Source: DATHTC01 sp050262775 (GTDB taxonomy: Bacteria; Actinomycetota; Thermoleophilia; Gaiellales; Gaiellaceae). Taken from it: DNA of 24,059 nucleotides. The notes beneath the pieces were generated by a model. It had not been told where the DNA came from, made no database searches, and saw only the letters and a program-made list of their open reading frames with translations. The DNA lies in assembly GCA_050262775.1 (NCBI GenBank), contig JBLNEO010000028.1, forward strand, positions 1 to 24,059. The letters run 5' to 3'. Made by a program: the position numbers and the translations under genes. Shown in pieces: positions 14,051 to 21,505 of the stretch (its first letter is position 1; each line of letters opens with the position of its first letter).

Positions 14051-16720
14051 ATGCCGGACATGACCCAGACCGCAGATGTCGTCGACGTCATCCTCCGGGA
14101 CGGCACCACGCTCCGGCTGCGCCCGCCGCGCCGCGACGACGGGGACGCACTGCTCGCCCTCTTCGCCGGCCTCTCCGAGCGGAGCCTGTACCTCCGCTTC
14201 CACGGCATCCCCGCGCTGCGCCCGCAGCTCGTCGAGCCGATGCTCGAGCCCGACTGGACGGAGCGCGGCGCGCTCCTCGGGACGCTCGCCGGCGACGACG
14301 GCGAGGAGGAGGTCGTGGCGGTCGCGAACTACGTGCGCCTCCGCGACCCCGCGCTCGCCGAGGCCGCGTTCACGGTCACGGACGCGTGGCAGGGGCGCGG
14401 CATCGGGACACGGCTCCTCGAGCAGCTCGCCGACCGCGCGTCGCGCGTCGGCATCGAGCGCTTCGTCGCGGAGGTCATGCCCGAGAACCGCGGCATGCTG
14501 GACGTGTTCGAGCACGTCGGGTTCCAGCTCACCCGCGTCCTCGAGAGCGGCACGATCGAGGTGCAGTTCCCGATCGCGCGGACCGAGGACTACGAGCTGC
14601 GCGTCGAGGAGCGCGACCACGCCGCCGTCGTCGCGTCGCTTCGTCCGTTCTTCGAGGCCGAGTCGGTGGCGGTCATCGGTGCGTCGCGCAAGCGCGGATC
14701 GATCGGCGGCGAGCTCTTCCGGAACATCCTCAAGGCGGACTTCGCCGGCGTCGCGTACCCGGTCAACCTGAAGGGCGAGCCCGTCGCGGGCGTCCGTGCG
14801 TACACGTCCATCTCGGAGATCCCCGACCCGGTCGACCTCGCGGTGATCTCGCTGCCGGGCGAGCACGTGCTGCCGGCGGCGGACGAGGCGCTCCGGAAGG
14901 GCGTGAAGGCGCTCGTCGTCATCTCCGCGGGGTTCGCGGAGATCGGGCGCGAGGGCGTCGAGCGCCAGGAGCGGCTGCTCGAGCTCGTCCGCGCCCACGG
15001 CGCGCGGCTCATCGGCCCGAACTGCCTCGGTATCGCCATCTACGGGCGCGGCCTCGACGCGACGTTCGCGGCGCGCGCCGTGCCGGCGGGGAACATCGGC
15101 TTCTCCTCGCAGTCCGGCGCCCTCGGGCTCGCGATGCTCGAGGAGGCGGAGGCGCGCGGCCTCGGGCTGTCGTCCTTCGTCTCGATCGGGAACAAGGCCG
15201 ACGTCTCGTCGAACGACCTGATCGAGTACTGGGAGGACGACCCCCAGACGAGCCTCGTGATGATGTACGTGGAGTCCTTCGGCAACCCGCGGCGCTTCGG
15301 CCGCCTCGCGCGCCGGGTCGCGCGCCGCAAGCCGATCCTCGCGCTGAAGAGCGGGACGACGAGCGCGGGGGCGCGGGCGGCGTCGTCCCACACCGCGGCG
15401 CTCGCAGGCTCCGAGGCCGCCGTCGACGCCCTCTTCCACCAGGCGGGCGTGATCCGCGCGACGTCGCTCGAGGAGCTGATCGACGTGGCGACGCTGCTCG
15501 CGACGCAGCCGGAGCCGAAGGGGCGCAACGTCGCGCTCCTCACGAACGCCGGCGGGCTCGGGATCCTCGGCGCCGACGCGTGCGAGGCCGCGGGGCTCGA
15601 GCTGCCCGCCCTCTCGCCGGCGACGGTGGAGGCGCTCGCGCCGATCCTCCCGGCGGAGGCGAGCCTCGCGAACCCGGTGGACATGCTCGGCTCGGCGACG
15701 GAGCGCACGTACGCGCAGGTGCTCCCGGCGCTCCTCGCGGATCCCGCGATCGACGCGGTGATCGCCCTCTTCGTACCCGCCGTCACCGCCACCGCGGAAG
15801 CCGTCGCGCGCGCCGTCGACGACGCCGCACGCGCCGCCGAGGCGCAGAAGCCGCTCCTCGCCGTGATCATGAGCGCCGAGGGCATCCCCGACGCGCTGCG
15901 GGAGGGCGCCCACGCCGCCGCGTTCGCGTACCCGGAGTCGGCGGCCCGTGCGCTCGGACGCGTCGCGGCCCGCGCCGAGTGGCGCCGGCGGCCGCAGGGC
16001 TCCGTGCCGCCGCTCGACGGAATCGACCGCGCCGGGGCGGAGGCGGTCGCCGAGGAGGCGCTCGCCGCCACCGACGACGCGTGGCTCACGCCGCCGCAGG
16101 CGCGCCGCCTGCTCGAGGCGTACGGGCTCCCGCTCGTCCCGGAGCGCGTCGTCGAGACGGCGGACGCCGCGGTCGCCGCCGCGGAGGAGCTCGGCTACCC
16201 GGTCGTGCTCAAGACGGCCGTGCCGGGCGCGCACAAGACGGAGCTCGGCGGGATCGCGCTCGACCTCGAGGGCGCCGAGGCGGTACGCGCCGCGGCGGAG
16301 CGGATCGGCGCGCCGCTGCTCGTGCAGCCGATGGTGAAGGGCGGCACGGAGCTGCTGGCCGGGCTCGTCCAGGACCCCGTGTTCGGGCCGCTCGTCGCGT
16401 TCGGCCCCGGCGGCGTGTTCGCCGAGCTGATCGGCCGCGCCGCCTTCCGGATCGCTCCGCTCACGGACGTCGACGCGGAGGAGCTGGTGACGGGCGGCGC
16501 CGCCGGGCGGCTCGTGCGCGGCTTCCGCGGCGCGGCGCCGGCCGACGTCGACGCCCTCACCGACCTGGTGCACCGGCTCGCGCGCCTCGGCGAGGAGCTC
16601 CCGCAGGTGGCCGAGCTCGACCTGAACCCGGTCCTCGCGCTGCCCTCGGGCGCCGTCGCCGTCGACGCGCGCGTCCGCGTCACGCGGCAGGAGCGGGCGC
16701 CGCGTACGAAGTCCTGGTAG
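14051..16720 (+). CDS. GNAT acetyltransferase / ADP-forming acyl-CoA synthetase fusion (Pat-like)
   Basis: This protein is about 889 aa. The N-terminal GNAT domain (about 10-180) carries the acetyl-CoA loop WQGRGIGTRL (113-122) and MPENRGMLDVFEHVGF. The synthetase follows: a CoA-binding Rossmann domain (VAVIGASRKRGSIGGELF, from 206), two succinyl-CoA-ligase-like domains (NIGFSSQSGALGLAML near 348 onward) and a C-terminal ATP-grasp domain (about 675-870: VLKTAVPGAHKTELGGIALD, ELDLNPVLAL). His447 in SSHTAALAGS is at the position of the phospho-histidine of ADP-forming acetyl-CoA synthetases. E. coli PatZ-type acetyltransferases have lost that residue. The protein may therefore make acyl-CoA (or ATP) as well as acetylate proteins. 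The start is uncertain: ATG 14051 is used, ATG 14060 or 14030 are possible, and none has a good Shine-Dalgarno after the terminator. Confidence 0.9.
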   Translation: MPDMTQTADVVDVILRDGTTLRLRPPRRDDGDALLALFAGLSERSLYLRFHGIPALRPQLVEPMLEPDWTERGALLGTLAGDDGEEEVVAVANYVRLRDPALAEAAFTVTDAWQGRGIGTRLLEQLADRASRVGIERFVAEVMPENRGMLDVFEHVGFQLTRVLESGTIEVQFPIARTEDYELRVEERDHAAVVASLRPFFEAESVAVIGASRKRGSIGGELFRNILKADFAGVAYPVNLKGEPVAGVRAYTSISEIPDPVDLAVISLPGEHVLPAADEALRKGVKALVVISAGFAEIGREGVERQERLLELVRAHGARLIGPNCLGIAIYGRGLDATFAARAVPAGNIGFSSQSGALGLAMLEEAEARGLGLSSFVSIGNKADVSSNDLIEYWEDDPQTSLVMMYVESFGNPRRFGRLARRVARRKPILALKSGTTSAGARAASSHTAALAGSEAAVDALFHQAGVIRATSLEELIDVATLLATQPEPKGRNVALLTNAGGLGILGADACEAAGLELPALSPATVEALAPILPAEASLANPVDMLGSATERTYAQVLPALLADPAIDAVIALFVPAVTATAEAVARAVDDAARAAEAQKPLLAVIMSAEGIPDALREGAHAAAFAYPESAARALGRVAARAEWRRRPQGSVPPLDGIDRAGAEAVAEEALAATDDAWLTPPQARRLLEAYGLPLVPERVVETADAAVAAAEELGYPVVLKTAVPGAHKTELGGIALDLEGAEAVRAAAERIGAPLLVQPMVKGGTELLAGLVQDPVFGPLVAFGPGGVFAELIGRAAFRIAPLTDVDAEELVTGGAAGRLVRGFRGAAPADVDALTDLVHRLARLGEELPQVAELDLNPVLALPSGAVAVDARVRVTRQERAPRTKSW

Positions 16721-16774
16721 CGCCTGCGGCCGTCTACCGATGACGGTCGCCCCCGCGGCCGGAACGATGGCGAT

Positions 16775-17512
16775 GTGAGCAACGTCTTTCGCACCGTGAT
16801 CTGCGGTGTCGACGGCTCCTCCGCAGGGATCGCCGCGGCGCGGACGGCCGCGCGCGTCGTCGACCCCGACGGCAAGCTCGTGCTCGTCGCCGTCGAGAAC
16901 GCCGCGCTCGCCGTGCACGCCGGCTGGGGCGCGCGAGCCGTGATCGACCAGCTCGAGGCCGAGGCGAAGGCGGCCGCGGAGTCGGCGCTGAGGGCGGTCG
17001 AGGACATCCATCCGGCCGCGACCGCCGTCGTCGAGGGCGATCCGAGCGGCAGCCTCCTCCGCGAGGCCGACGAGCGCGAGGCGACGCTGCTCGTCGTCGG
17101 TGCCCGGGAGCACAGCCGCGCCCTCGGGATCCTGCTCGGCTCGGTGGCGACGACGCTGCTGCACGAGGCGCCGTGCTCGGTGCTCGTCGCACGCGAGACG
17201 GCAGAGGACTGGCCGCACCACATCATCGTCGGGGTCGACGGCTCGTCCGCCGCGCTCGACGCGCTCGACGCGGCACGCGTCCTGGCGGTCCGGTTCCGCG
17301 TGCCCATCCGCAGCGTGGAGGAGCCGGGCGACGACCCGGTCGACGGTCTCGCCGCGCTCGCCGAGCCGTCGGACATGCTCGTCGTCGGCAGCCGTGGGCT
17401 GAAGGGCGTCCGCGCCCTCGGCAGCGTCAGCGAGCGTCTCGCACACCACGCTCGATGCCCCGTCCTGGTCGTCCGCGGCCGCGGGGCCGGAAGAGGAGGA
17501 GGACGGACATGA
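16775..17512 (+). CDS. Tandem universal stress protein (UspA domains)
   Basis: This 245-aa protein contains two UspA folds. The first (about 4-140) begins FRTVICGVDGSSAG and ends with a GARE...LGSVATTLLHEAPCSVLVAR segment. The second (about 147-234) begins HIIVGVDGSSAALDALDAA and ends GSRGLKGVRALGSVSERLAHHARCPVLVVR. Usp proteins bind ATP through a G-x2-G-x9-G-S/T loop. The first domain departs from it (GARE), and in the second the loop is two residues short. The second domain also lacks the central part of the fold, at about 88 residues against 135. Nucleotide binding is therefore uncertain. GTG 16775 starts the gene, 54 bp after the synthetase. Its TGA overlaps the ATG of the CBS-BON gene by 4 bp (ATGA), so the two are surely co-translated. 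It is a cytoplasmic stress or energy sensor by family. Confidence 0.93.
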   Translation: MSNVFRTVICGVDGSSAGIAAARTAARVVDPDGKLVLVAVENAALAVHAGWGARAVIDQLEAEAKAAAESALRAVEDIHPAATAVVEGDPSGSLLREADEREATLLVVGAREHSRALGILLGSVATTLLHEAPCSVLVARETAEDWPHHIIVGVDGSSAALDALDAARVLAVRFRVPIRSVEEPGDDPVDGLAALAEPSDMLVVGSRGLKGVRALGSVSERLAHHARCPVLVVRGRGAGRGGGRT

Positions 17513-18174
17513 AGGTCAAGGATCTGATGACGAGGGACGTCGCGACGGTGACGCGCGACACCCCGCTGAAGGAGGTCGCGCGCGTGCTCGCGCAGAAGGG
17601 CATCTCCGGCGTCCCGGTCGTCGACGGCAACGGGCACGTGCTCGGCGTCGTCTCGGAGGCGGACGTGCTGCTGAAGGAGCGCGGGCCCGTGCAGAACGGC
17701 GGACGCTTCTCGTGGTTCCTCGAGCCGAGGGACGCGGCCGACACCGCGAAGCTCGCCGCGCGCACGGCCGGCGAGGCCATGACGGCACCGGCGATCACGA
17801 TCGGTCCCGAGCGCCCCGCGTCGGCGGCGGCGCGGATCATGGTCGACCGCGGCGTCAACCGCCTGCCGGTCGTCGAGGACGAGCACCTGGTCGGCATCGT
17901 CACGCGCGCCGATCTCGTCCGCGCGTTCACGCGCCCGGACGACGTGCTGCTGGAGGAGATCCGCGCGGAGGTCGTCGAGCGGGCGCTCTGGATCCCGCGC
18001 GACCAGATCGACGTCACCGTCACGAACGGCGAGGTCGAGCTCAGCGGCGAGGTCGAGTCCAAGACGGACGCCGAGGTGCTCGAGCGGCTCGCGTCGCGCG
18101 TCCCCGGCGTGGTGGCGGTATCGTCGCAGCTGACGTGGCGCTCCGACGAACGGCGGGTCGAGCTCGCCGGGTAG
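17509..18174 (+). CDS. CBS-CBS-BON protein
   Basis: This 221-aa protein has two CBS motifs (about 1-57: VKDLMTRDVATVTRDTPL, GISGVPVVDGNGHVLGVVSEAD; and about 88-141: AGEAMTAPAITIGPE, GVNRLPVVEDEHLVGIVTRADL). A C-terminal BON domain (about 147-212: IDVTVTNGEVELSGEVESK, VPGVVAVSSQL) follows. Paired CBS motifs form a Bateman module that binds adenine nucleotides, and BON domains are linked to membrane or phospholipid interaction. AGGAGGAGG before ATG 17509 is a very strong ribosome site lying within the end of the usp gene. It is the middle gene of a usp-CBS/BON-cupin operon, and the next gene starts four bases after its stop. Similar CBS-BON proteins are common in actinobacteria and lack a defined reaction. 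Confidence 0.93.
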   Translation: MKVKDLMTRDVATVTRDTPLKEVARVLAQKGISGVPVVDGNGHVLGVVSEADVLLKERGPVQNGGRFSWFLEPRDAADTAKLAARTAGEAMTAPAITIGPERPASAAARIMVDRGVNRLPVVEDEHLVGIVTRADLVRAFTRPDDVLLEEIRAEVVERALWIPRDQIDVTVTNGEVELSGEVESKTDAEVLERLASRVPGVVAVSSQLTWRSDERRVELAG

Positions 18175-18178
18175 GGGG

Positions 18179-18508
18179 ATGACGGTCCCGCCCGGCCACC
18201 GCTTCGAGGTGGCCGCGGTCGCACGCCGCCTGCGGGAGGCAGGCGGCGGGTATGAGGTCGTCCACGAGTCGCCCGGGATCGAGGTGGGCGTGTACGTGCT
18301 CGTGGCGCCCGAGCCGGACCGGCAGCAGCCGCACGCCGACGACGAGGTCTACGTCGTCCTCGAGGGCCGCGGCACGCTCGACGTCGAGGGCCGCTCGCTC
18401 CCGCTCGCGGAGGGCGACGCCGCGTTCGTCGCGGCGGGCGCAGAGCATCGCTTCACGGGCTACGAGGGGCTCGCGCTCCTCGTCGTCTTCACGCGTCCGA
18501 CGGGCTAG
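18179..18508 (+). CDS. Small cupin-domain protein
   Basis: This 109-aa single-domain cupin has motif 1 as PHADDEVYVVLEGRG (His52, Glu56) and motif 2 as EGDAAFVAAGAEHRF (His90). The usual second histidine of motif 1 is replaced (H-A-D), so a three-residue metal site of His52, Glu56 and His90, possibly with Asp54, is likely. There is no signal peptide. ATG 18179 follows the CBS-BON stop by four bases and overlaps a GGGGG ribosome site, so it is the last gene of that operon. Its TAG lies in a CTAG that also holds the stop of the converging CBS gene. Substrate unknown: small cupins include sugar isomerases, dioxygenases and ligand sensors. Confidence 0.88.
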   Translation: MTVPPGHRFEVAAVARRLREAGGGYEVVHESPGIEVGVYVLVAPEPDRQQPHADDEVYVVLEGRGTLDVEGRSLPLAEGDAAFVAAGAEHRFTGYEGLALLVVFTRPTG

Positions 18509-18933
18509 TGCGCGACGAGCCGGGCGAGGTCGAGCGTCGAGAGGATCCCGACGGGCCGGTCGCGGTCCGGCTCGGTGACGACGAGGTGCGCCGTCTGGTA
18601 CTCGGCCATCAGCTGGGCCGCGCGTCGGAGTGACTCGTCCGGGCCGATCGTGACGATCGGCGTCGCCGCGGTGCCGCCTGCCTCGCGCGTCTCGAGCTCG
18701 CCGGCCGCGACGGCGGAGGCCAGGTCCAGGTCGGAGACGATGCCCCAGAGGCCGCGCTCACCGACGTCGTCGTCGCCTTCGGAGAAGACCACGACGCAGT
18801 GCACGCGGTAGGTGCTCATCATCCGCGCGACCGCCGTCAGCGGCGTTCTCGGCGGGCACGTCAGCACGCCCGGGTGCATCGCCTCGGCGACGCGGAGGGC
18901 GGCGATCCCGTCGAGTTGCGAGAGCTCTGTCAT
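18505..18933 (-). CDS. Two-CBS-domain protein
   Basis: This 142-aa protein has little beyond a Bateman module. CBS1 (about 14-75) contains VAEAMHPGVLTCPPRTPL and WGIVSDLDLASAV. CBS2 (about 86-141) contains ATPIVTIGPDESLRRAAQLM, AHLVVTEPDRDRPVGILSTLDL. Such stand-alone proteins usually sense AMP or ATP and act on a partner. ATG 18933 is preferred to an upstream in-frame extension because the family begins here; the ribosome site is weak (GAGAC). It diverges from the 101-aa gene and converges on the cupin gene with a 4-bp overlap. Its position beside the usp-CBS/BON-cupin operon suggests a related stress role, on the opposite strand. Confidence 0.9.
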   Translation of the reverse strand: MTELSQLDGIAALRVAEAMHPGVLTCPPRTPLTAVARMMSTYRVHCVVVFSEGDDDVGERGLWGIVSDLDLASAVAAGELETREAGGTAATPIVTIGPDESLRRAAQLMAEYQTAHLVVTEPDRDRPVGILSTLDLARLVAH

Positions 18934-18959
18934 GTCTCGATCGTGCCGGTCCAGCGGCG

Positions 18960-18972
18960 CCCGATCATCGGG
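18960..18972. promoter_or_regulatory. Palindrome in the divergent CBS / 101-aa gap
   Basis: CCCGAT and ATCGGG flank a single C. The palindrome lies in the 107-bp gap between two divergent start codons, 27 bp from the CBS start, a reasonable position for an operator serving either gene. No clear promoter elements are seen. Confidence 0.3.
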
Positions 18973-19040
18973 GGAAAGCCGTAGCGCGGTTCCGCCGCCG
19001 TACGGATGCCGCACCGCCGCGACCACGGGAGGGTCGCACC

Positions 19041-19346
19041 GTGGACCGCCTCACCGTCGTCGCGCCGCTGCGCGAGGGGACCGAGGACGCGGCGGCGGAG
19101 CTCATCGCCTCCGGCCCTCCGTTCGATCCGGACGCCTCCGGGCTCGCCGCGCACTGGGTCTTCCTGTCGCCGCGCGAGGTGGTCTTCGTGTTCGAGGGCG
19201 GCTTCGTCGAGAACGTCGTCCGCGACCTCGTCGACGACCCTGTGATCGCCGCGACGTTCTCGCGCTGGGGGCCGCTGCTCGACGGCCCGCCGCGCCTCGC
19301 GCGCGAGCGCTACCGCTGGCCCGACTGGCGCGAGGACGAGCGCTAG
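19041..19346 (+). CDS. Hypothetical 101-aa protein
   Basis: I do not recognise this protein. It begins MDRLTVVAPLREGTEDAAAEL, continues with HWVFLSPREVVFVFEGGF and ends FSRWGPLLDGPPRLARERYRW. The alternating beta-strand, helix, beta-strand pattern and small size recall the ferredoxin-like dimeric alpha-beta barrel (ABM-type) fold. No catalytic residue stands out, and that fold suggestion is inference. GTG 19041 has GGGAGGG about seven bases upstream, so the start is well supported. Its stop TAG overlaps that of glycogen phosphorylase in a shared CTAG (19343-19346). There is no signal peptide or membrane segment. Confidence 0.8.
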   Translation: MDRLTVVAPLREGTEDAAAELIASGPPFDPDASGLAAHWVFLSPREVVFVFEGGFVENVVRDLVDDPVIAATFSRWGPLLDGPPRLARERYRWPDWREDER

Positions 19347-21418
19347 CTCCGCGCGAAGCGCCCGGCGTGCGCCGGCAGGTAGTACCGCTCCACGTACTCC
19401 GCGACCATCCGGCCCGTGTTGAAGCGCTCGCCGACCTGCGCGATCGACTCGCGCATCATCGCCACCCACCGCCGCGGGATGCCGTCCTCGTCGCGGTCGT
19501 AGAAGGCGGGTACCACCTCGTGCTCGAGGAGCGCGAGCAGCGCCGCCGCGTCGGCCGCGTCCCCCGCCGCCTCGTCCGGGTGCTCCTCGGTGCCGCCGAT
19601 CGCCCAGCCGAGCTCGGCGCCGTACCCCTCGGCCCACCAGCCGTCGAGGATCGAGACGTTCAGCGCGCCGTTCATCCCCGCCTTCATGCCGCTCGTCCCG
19701 CTCGCCTCCAGCGGCCGGCGCGGGTTGTTGAGCCACACGTCGACGCCCTGGACGAGCCCGCGCGCGAGCGTCATCTCGTAGTCCTCGAGGAACACGACGC
19801 GCCCCGCGAAGCGGCCGTCGCGCGAGAGCTCGACGAGGCGCCGGATCAGCTGCTTCCCGCCTTCGTCGGCCGGGTGCGCCTTGCCGGCGACGACGAGCTG
19901 CACCGGGCGACCCGGATCGTTGAAGAGCCACGCGAGCCGTGCCGGGTCGGCGAAGAGCAGGGTCGCGCGCTTGTACGTCGCGAACCGCCGCGCGAAGCCG
20001 ATCGTCAGCGCCTCGGGGTCGAGGCCGAAGCGGTCCCCGCCCGCACCGCCGAGCTGCCGCTCGAACCGGCGTCGAGCGACGGCCACGAGCTCGCGCTTCC
20101 GCTCGACGTGGAGCGTCCAGAGCTCCTCGTCGCCGAGGCCGCGCGCGGCCGCCCAGCCCTCGTCCGAGGGGTCGCCGTCCAGCCGGGCGCCGCGCGCGCG
20201 CAACGCCGACGCGAGGCCGGCGCCGATCCAGGTCGGGCCGTGGACGCCGTTCGTGATCGAGCCGATCGGGACGTCGTCGAGCGCACGGTCGGGCCAGACC
20301 CCGGCCCACATCTCGCGCGCGACGCGGCCGTGCAGCGCGGAGACGCCGTTGGCGTACGCCGACGCGCGCAGCGCGAGCGGCGTGAGCCCGAACGACTGCT
20401 CGTCCCCGTTCACCCGTGCGAGCGCGAGGAGGTCGTCCCAGGCGCCGCCGTACCGCATGACGGCGTCGCCGAGGTAGCGGCGAACGAGCTCCGGCTCGAA
20501 CACCTCGTTGCCGGCAGGCACCGGCGTGTGCGTCGTGAAGACGGTCGTGGCGCGTACCTGCTCCCGGGCCTCCTCGAGCGGGACGCCGGCCGTGATCAGC
20601 TCGCGCACGCGCTCGAGCACGAGGAACGCCGAGTGCCCCTCGTTCAGGTGCCAGACCGACGGCTCGAGCCCGAGCGCGCGGAGCGCACGGACGCCGCCGA
20701 TGCCGAGCACGAGCTCCTGGCGCAGACGCTGCTCGCGGTCGCCGCCGTAGAGCGTCCACGTCACGCCGCGGGCGCGCTCCGAGTTGCCGTCGACGTCGGT
20801 GTCGAGGAGATAGAGCCGTCGCCGGCCGACGTCGGCCCGCCACACGCGCACCGCGACGTCCTCGCCGTCGAGGTGCACGTGCACCTCGGGTGCTTCCCGC
20901 GTGAGCGCCAGCCGCGCGGGGTCGTTCACCGGGTAGCGCTCGACCTGCCCGCCGCGCCCGTCGAGCGCCTGCCGGAAGTAGCCCTCGCGGTAGAGGAGCC
21001 CGACGCCGACGAGCGGCACGCCGAGATCGGACGCGGACTTGACGTGGTCGCCCGCGAGGACGCCGAGCCCCCCGGAGTAGATCGGGAGGCTCTCGTCGAG
21101 ACCGAACTCCGTCGAGAAGTACGCGACGAGGAAGCCCTCGTCGCCGCCCCGCCGGTCCCACCACGTCTCGCGCTCCAGCTCGGCGCGGACGGGCGCGCGG
21201 GCCTCCTCGAGCGCCACACGGAACCCGGGGTCGTCGGCTGCGCGCGCGAGCGTCTCGTCCGCGACGTCGGCGAGCAGCGCCGTCGGGTTGTGCTCGACCC
21301 GTTCCCACAGCTCCGGATCGAGTCGCTCGAACAGCTCGCGCGCGGCCGGATGCCAGCTGAACGCGAAGTTGGCCGCCAGCTCGGCGAGCGCGGCGCGGAC
21401 GGTCTGGAGATCGCTCAC
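19343..21418 (-). CDS. glgP: Alpha-glucan (glycogen/maltodextrin) phosphorylase, GT35, short form
   Basis: This 691-aa enzyme is a short-form alpha-glucan phosphorylase, which releases glucose-1-phosphate from glycogen or maltodextrin ends using phosphate and pyridoxal phosphate. The N-terminal segment (FAFSWHPAARELFERLDPELW) is the DUF3417-type start of this subclass. YFSTEFGLDESLPIYSGGLG, VWHLNEGHSAFL and HTPVPAGNE follow. The cofactor lysine is expected at about Lys579 in EASGTSGMKAGMNGA. Short-form enzymes lack much of the allosteric N-terminus of E. coli or muscle phosphorylases. GTG 21418 has GAGGA nine bases upstream. An intrinsic terminator ends only 29 bases before this start, and a possible promoter overlaps it. 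No other glycogen gene is present in the window. Confidence 0.95.
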   Translation of the reverse strand: MSDLQTVRAALAELAANFAFSWHPAARELFERLDPELWERVEHNPTALLADVADETLARAADDPGFRVALEEARAPVRAELERETWWDRRGGDEGFLVAYFSTEFGLDESLPIYSGGLGVLAGDHVKSASDLGVPLVGVGLLYREGYFRQALDGRGGQVERYPVNDPARLALTREAPEVHVHLDGEDVAVRVWRADVGRRRLYLLDTDVDGNSERARGVTWTLYGGDREQRLRQELVLGIGGVRALRALGLEPSVWHLNEGHSAFLVLERVRELITAGVPLEEAREQVRATTVFTTHTPVPAGNEVFEPELVRRYLGDAVMRYGGAWDDLLALARVNGDEQSFGLTPLALRASAYANGVSALHGRVAREMWAGVWPDRALDDVPIGSITNGVHGPTWIGAGLASALRARGARLDGDPSDEGWAAARGLGDEELWTLHVERKRELVAVARRRFERQLGGAGGDRFGLDPEALTIGFARRFATYKRATLLFADPARLAWLFNDPGRPVQLVVAGKAHPADEGGKQLIRRLVELSRDGRFAGRVVFLEDYEMTLARGLVQGVDVWLNNPRRPLEASGTSGMKAGMNGALNVSILDGWWAEGYGAELGWAIGGTEEHPDEAAGDAADAAALLALLEHEVVPAFYDRDEDGIPRRWVAMMRESIAQVGERFNTGRMVAEYVERYYLPAHAGRFARS

Positions 21419-21447
21419 GGTGTGGGGTCCTCGTCGGTCTCGGGCCG

Positions 21448-21468
21448 AAAAAAGCCGCCGGTCGGCGG
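21448..21468 (-). terminator. Intrinsic terminator just upstream of glgP
   Basis: Read on the minus strand, CCGCC and GGCGG form a 5-bp GC stem with a GACC loop (21468-21455), followed by C and six T residues (21453-21448). It ends transcription from the 61-aa gene upstream. Because it is only 29 bases before the glgP start codon, it could also act in the glgP leader as an attenuator. Confidence 0.7.
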
Positions 21469-21476
21469 GTGGCAGG

Positions 21477-21504
21477 ATGATACCTGGCCGGCTCGGTCGG
21501 TTCC
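21477..21504 (-). promoter_or_regulatory. Possible glgP promoter (GGAACC-N16-TATCAT)
   Basis: On the minus strand GGAACC (21504-21499) is followed after 16 bp by TATCAT (21482-21477), one mismatch from TATAAT. The -35 resembles the GGAAC of many ECF sigma factors, while the -10 looks housekeeping-like. It lies immediately after the stop of the 61-aa gene. Transcription would begin near 21470, right at the terminator hairpin. Confidence 0.35.
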
Positions 21505-21505
21505 T

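Noticed and set aside
16740..16778. 12-codon frame (MTVAPAAGTMAM) overlapping the usp start
   Set aside because: Too short to support, and it has no ribosome site or hallmark of a leader peptide such as repeated rare residues.
13880..17449. 1189-codon antisense frame over the GNAT fusion and usp genes
   Set aside because: Composition is that of reversed high-GC codons and it has no recognisable domain. It crosses a validated terminator and several sense genes.
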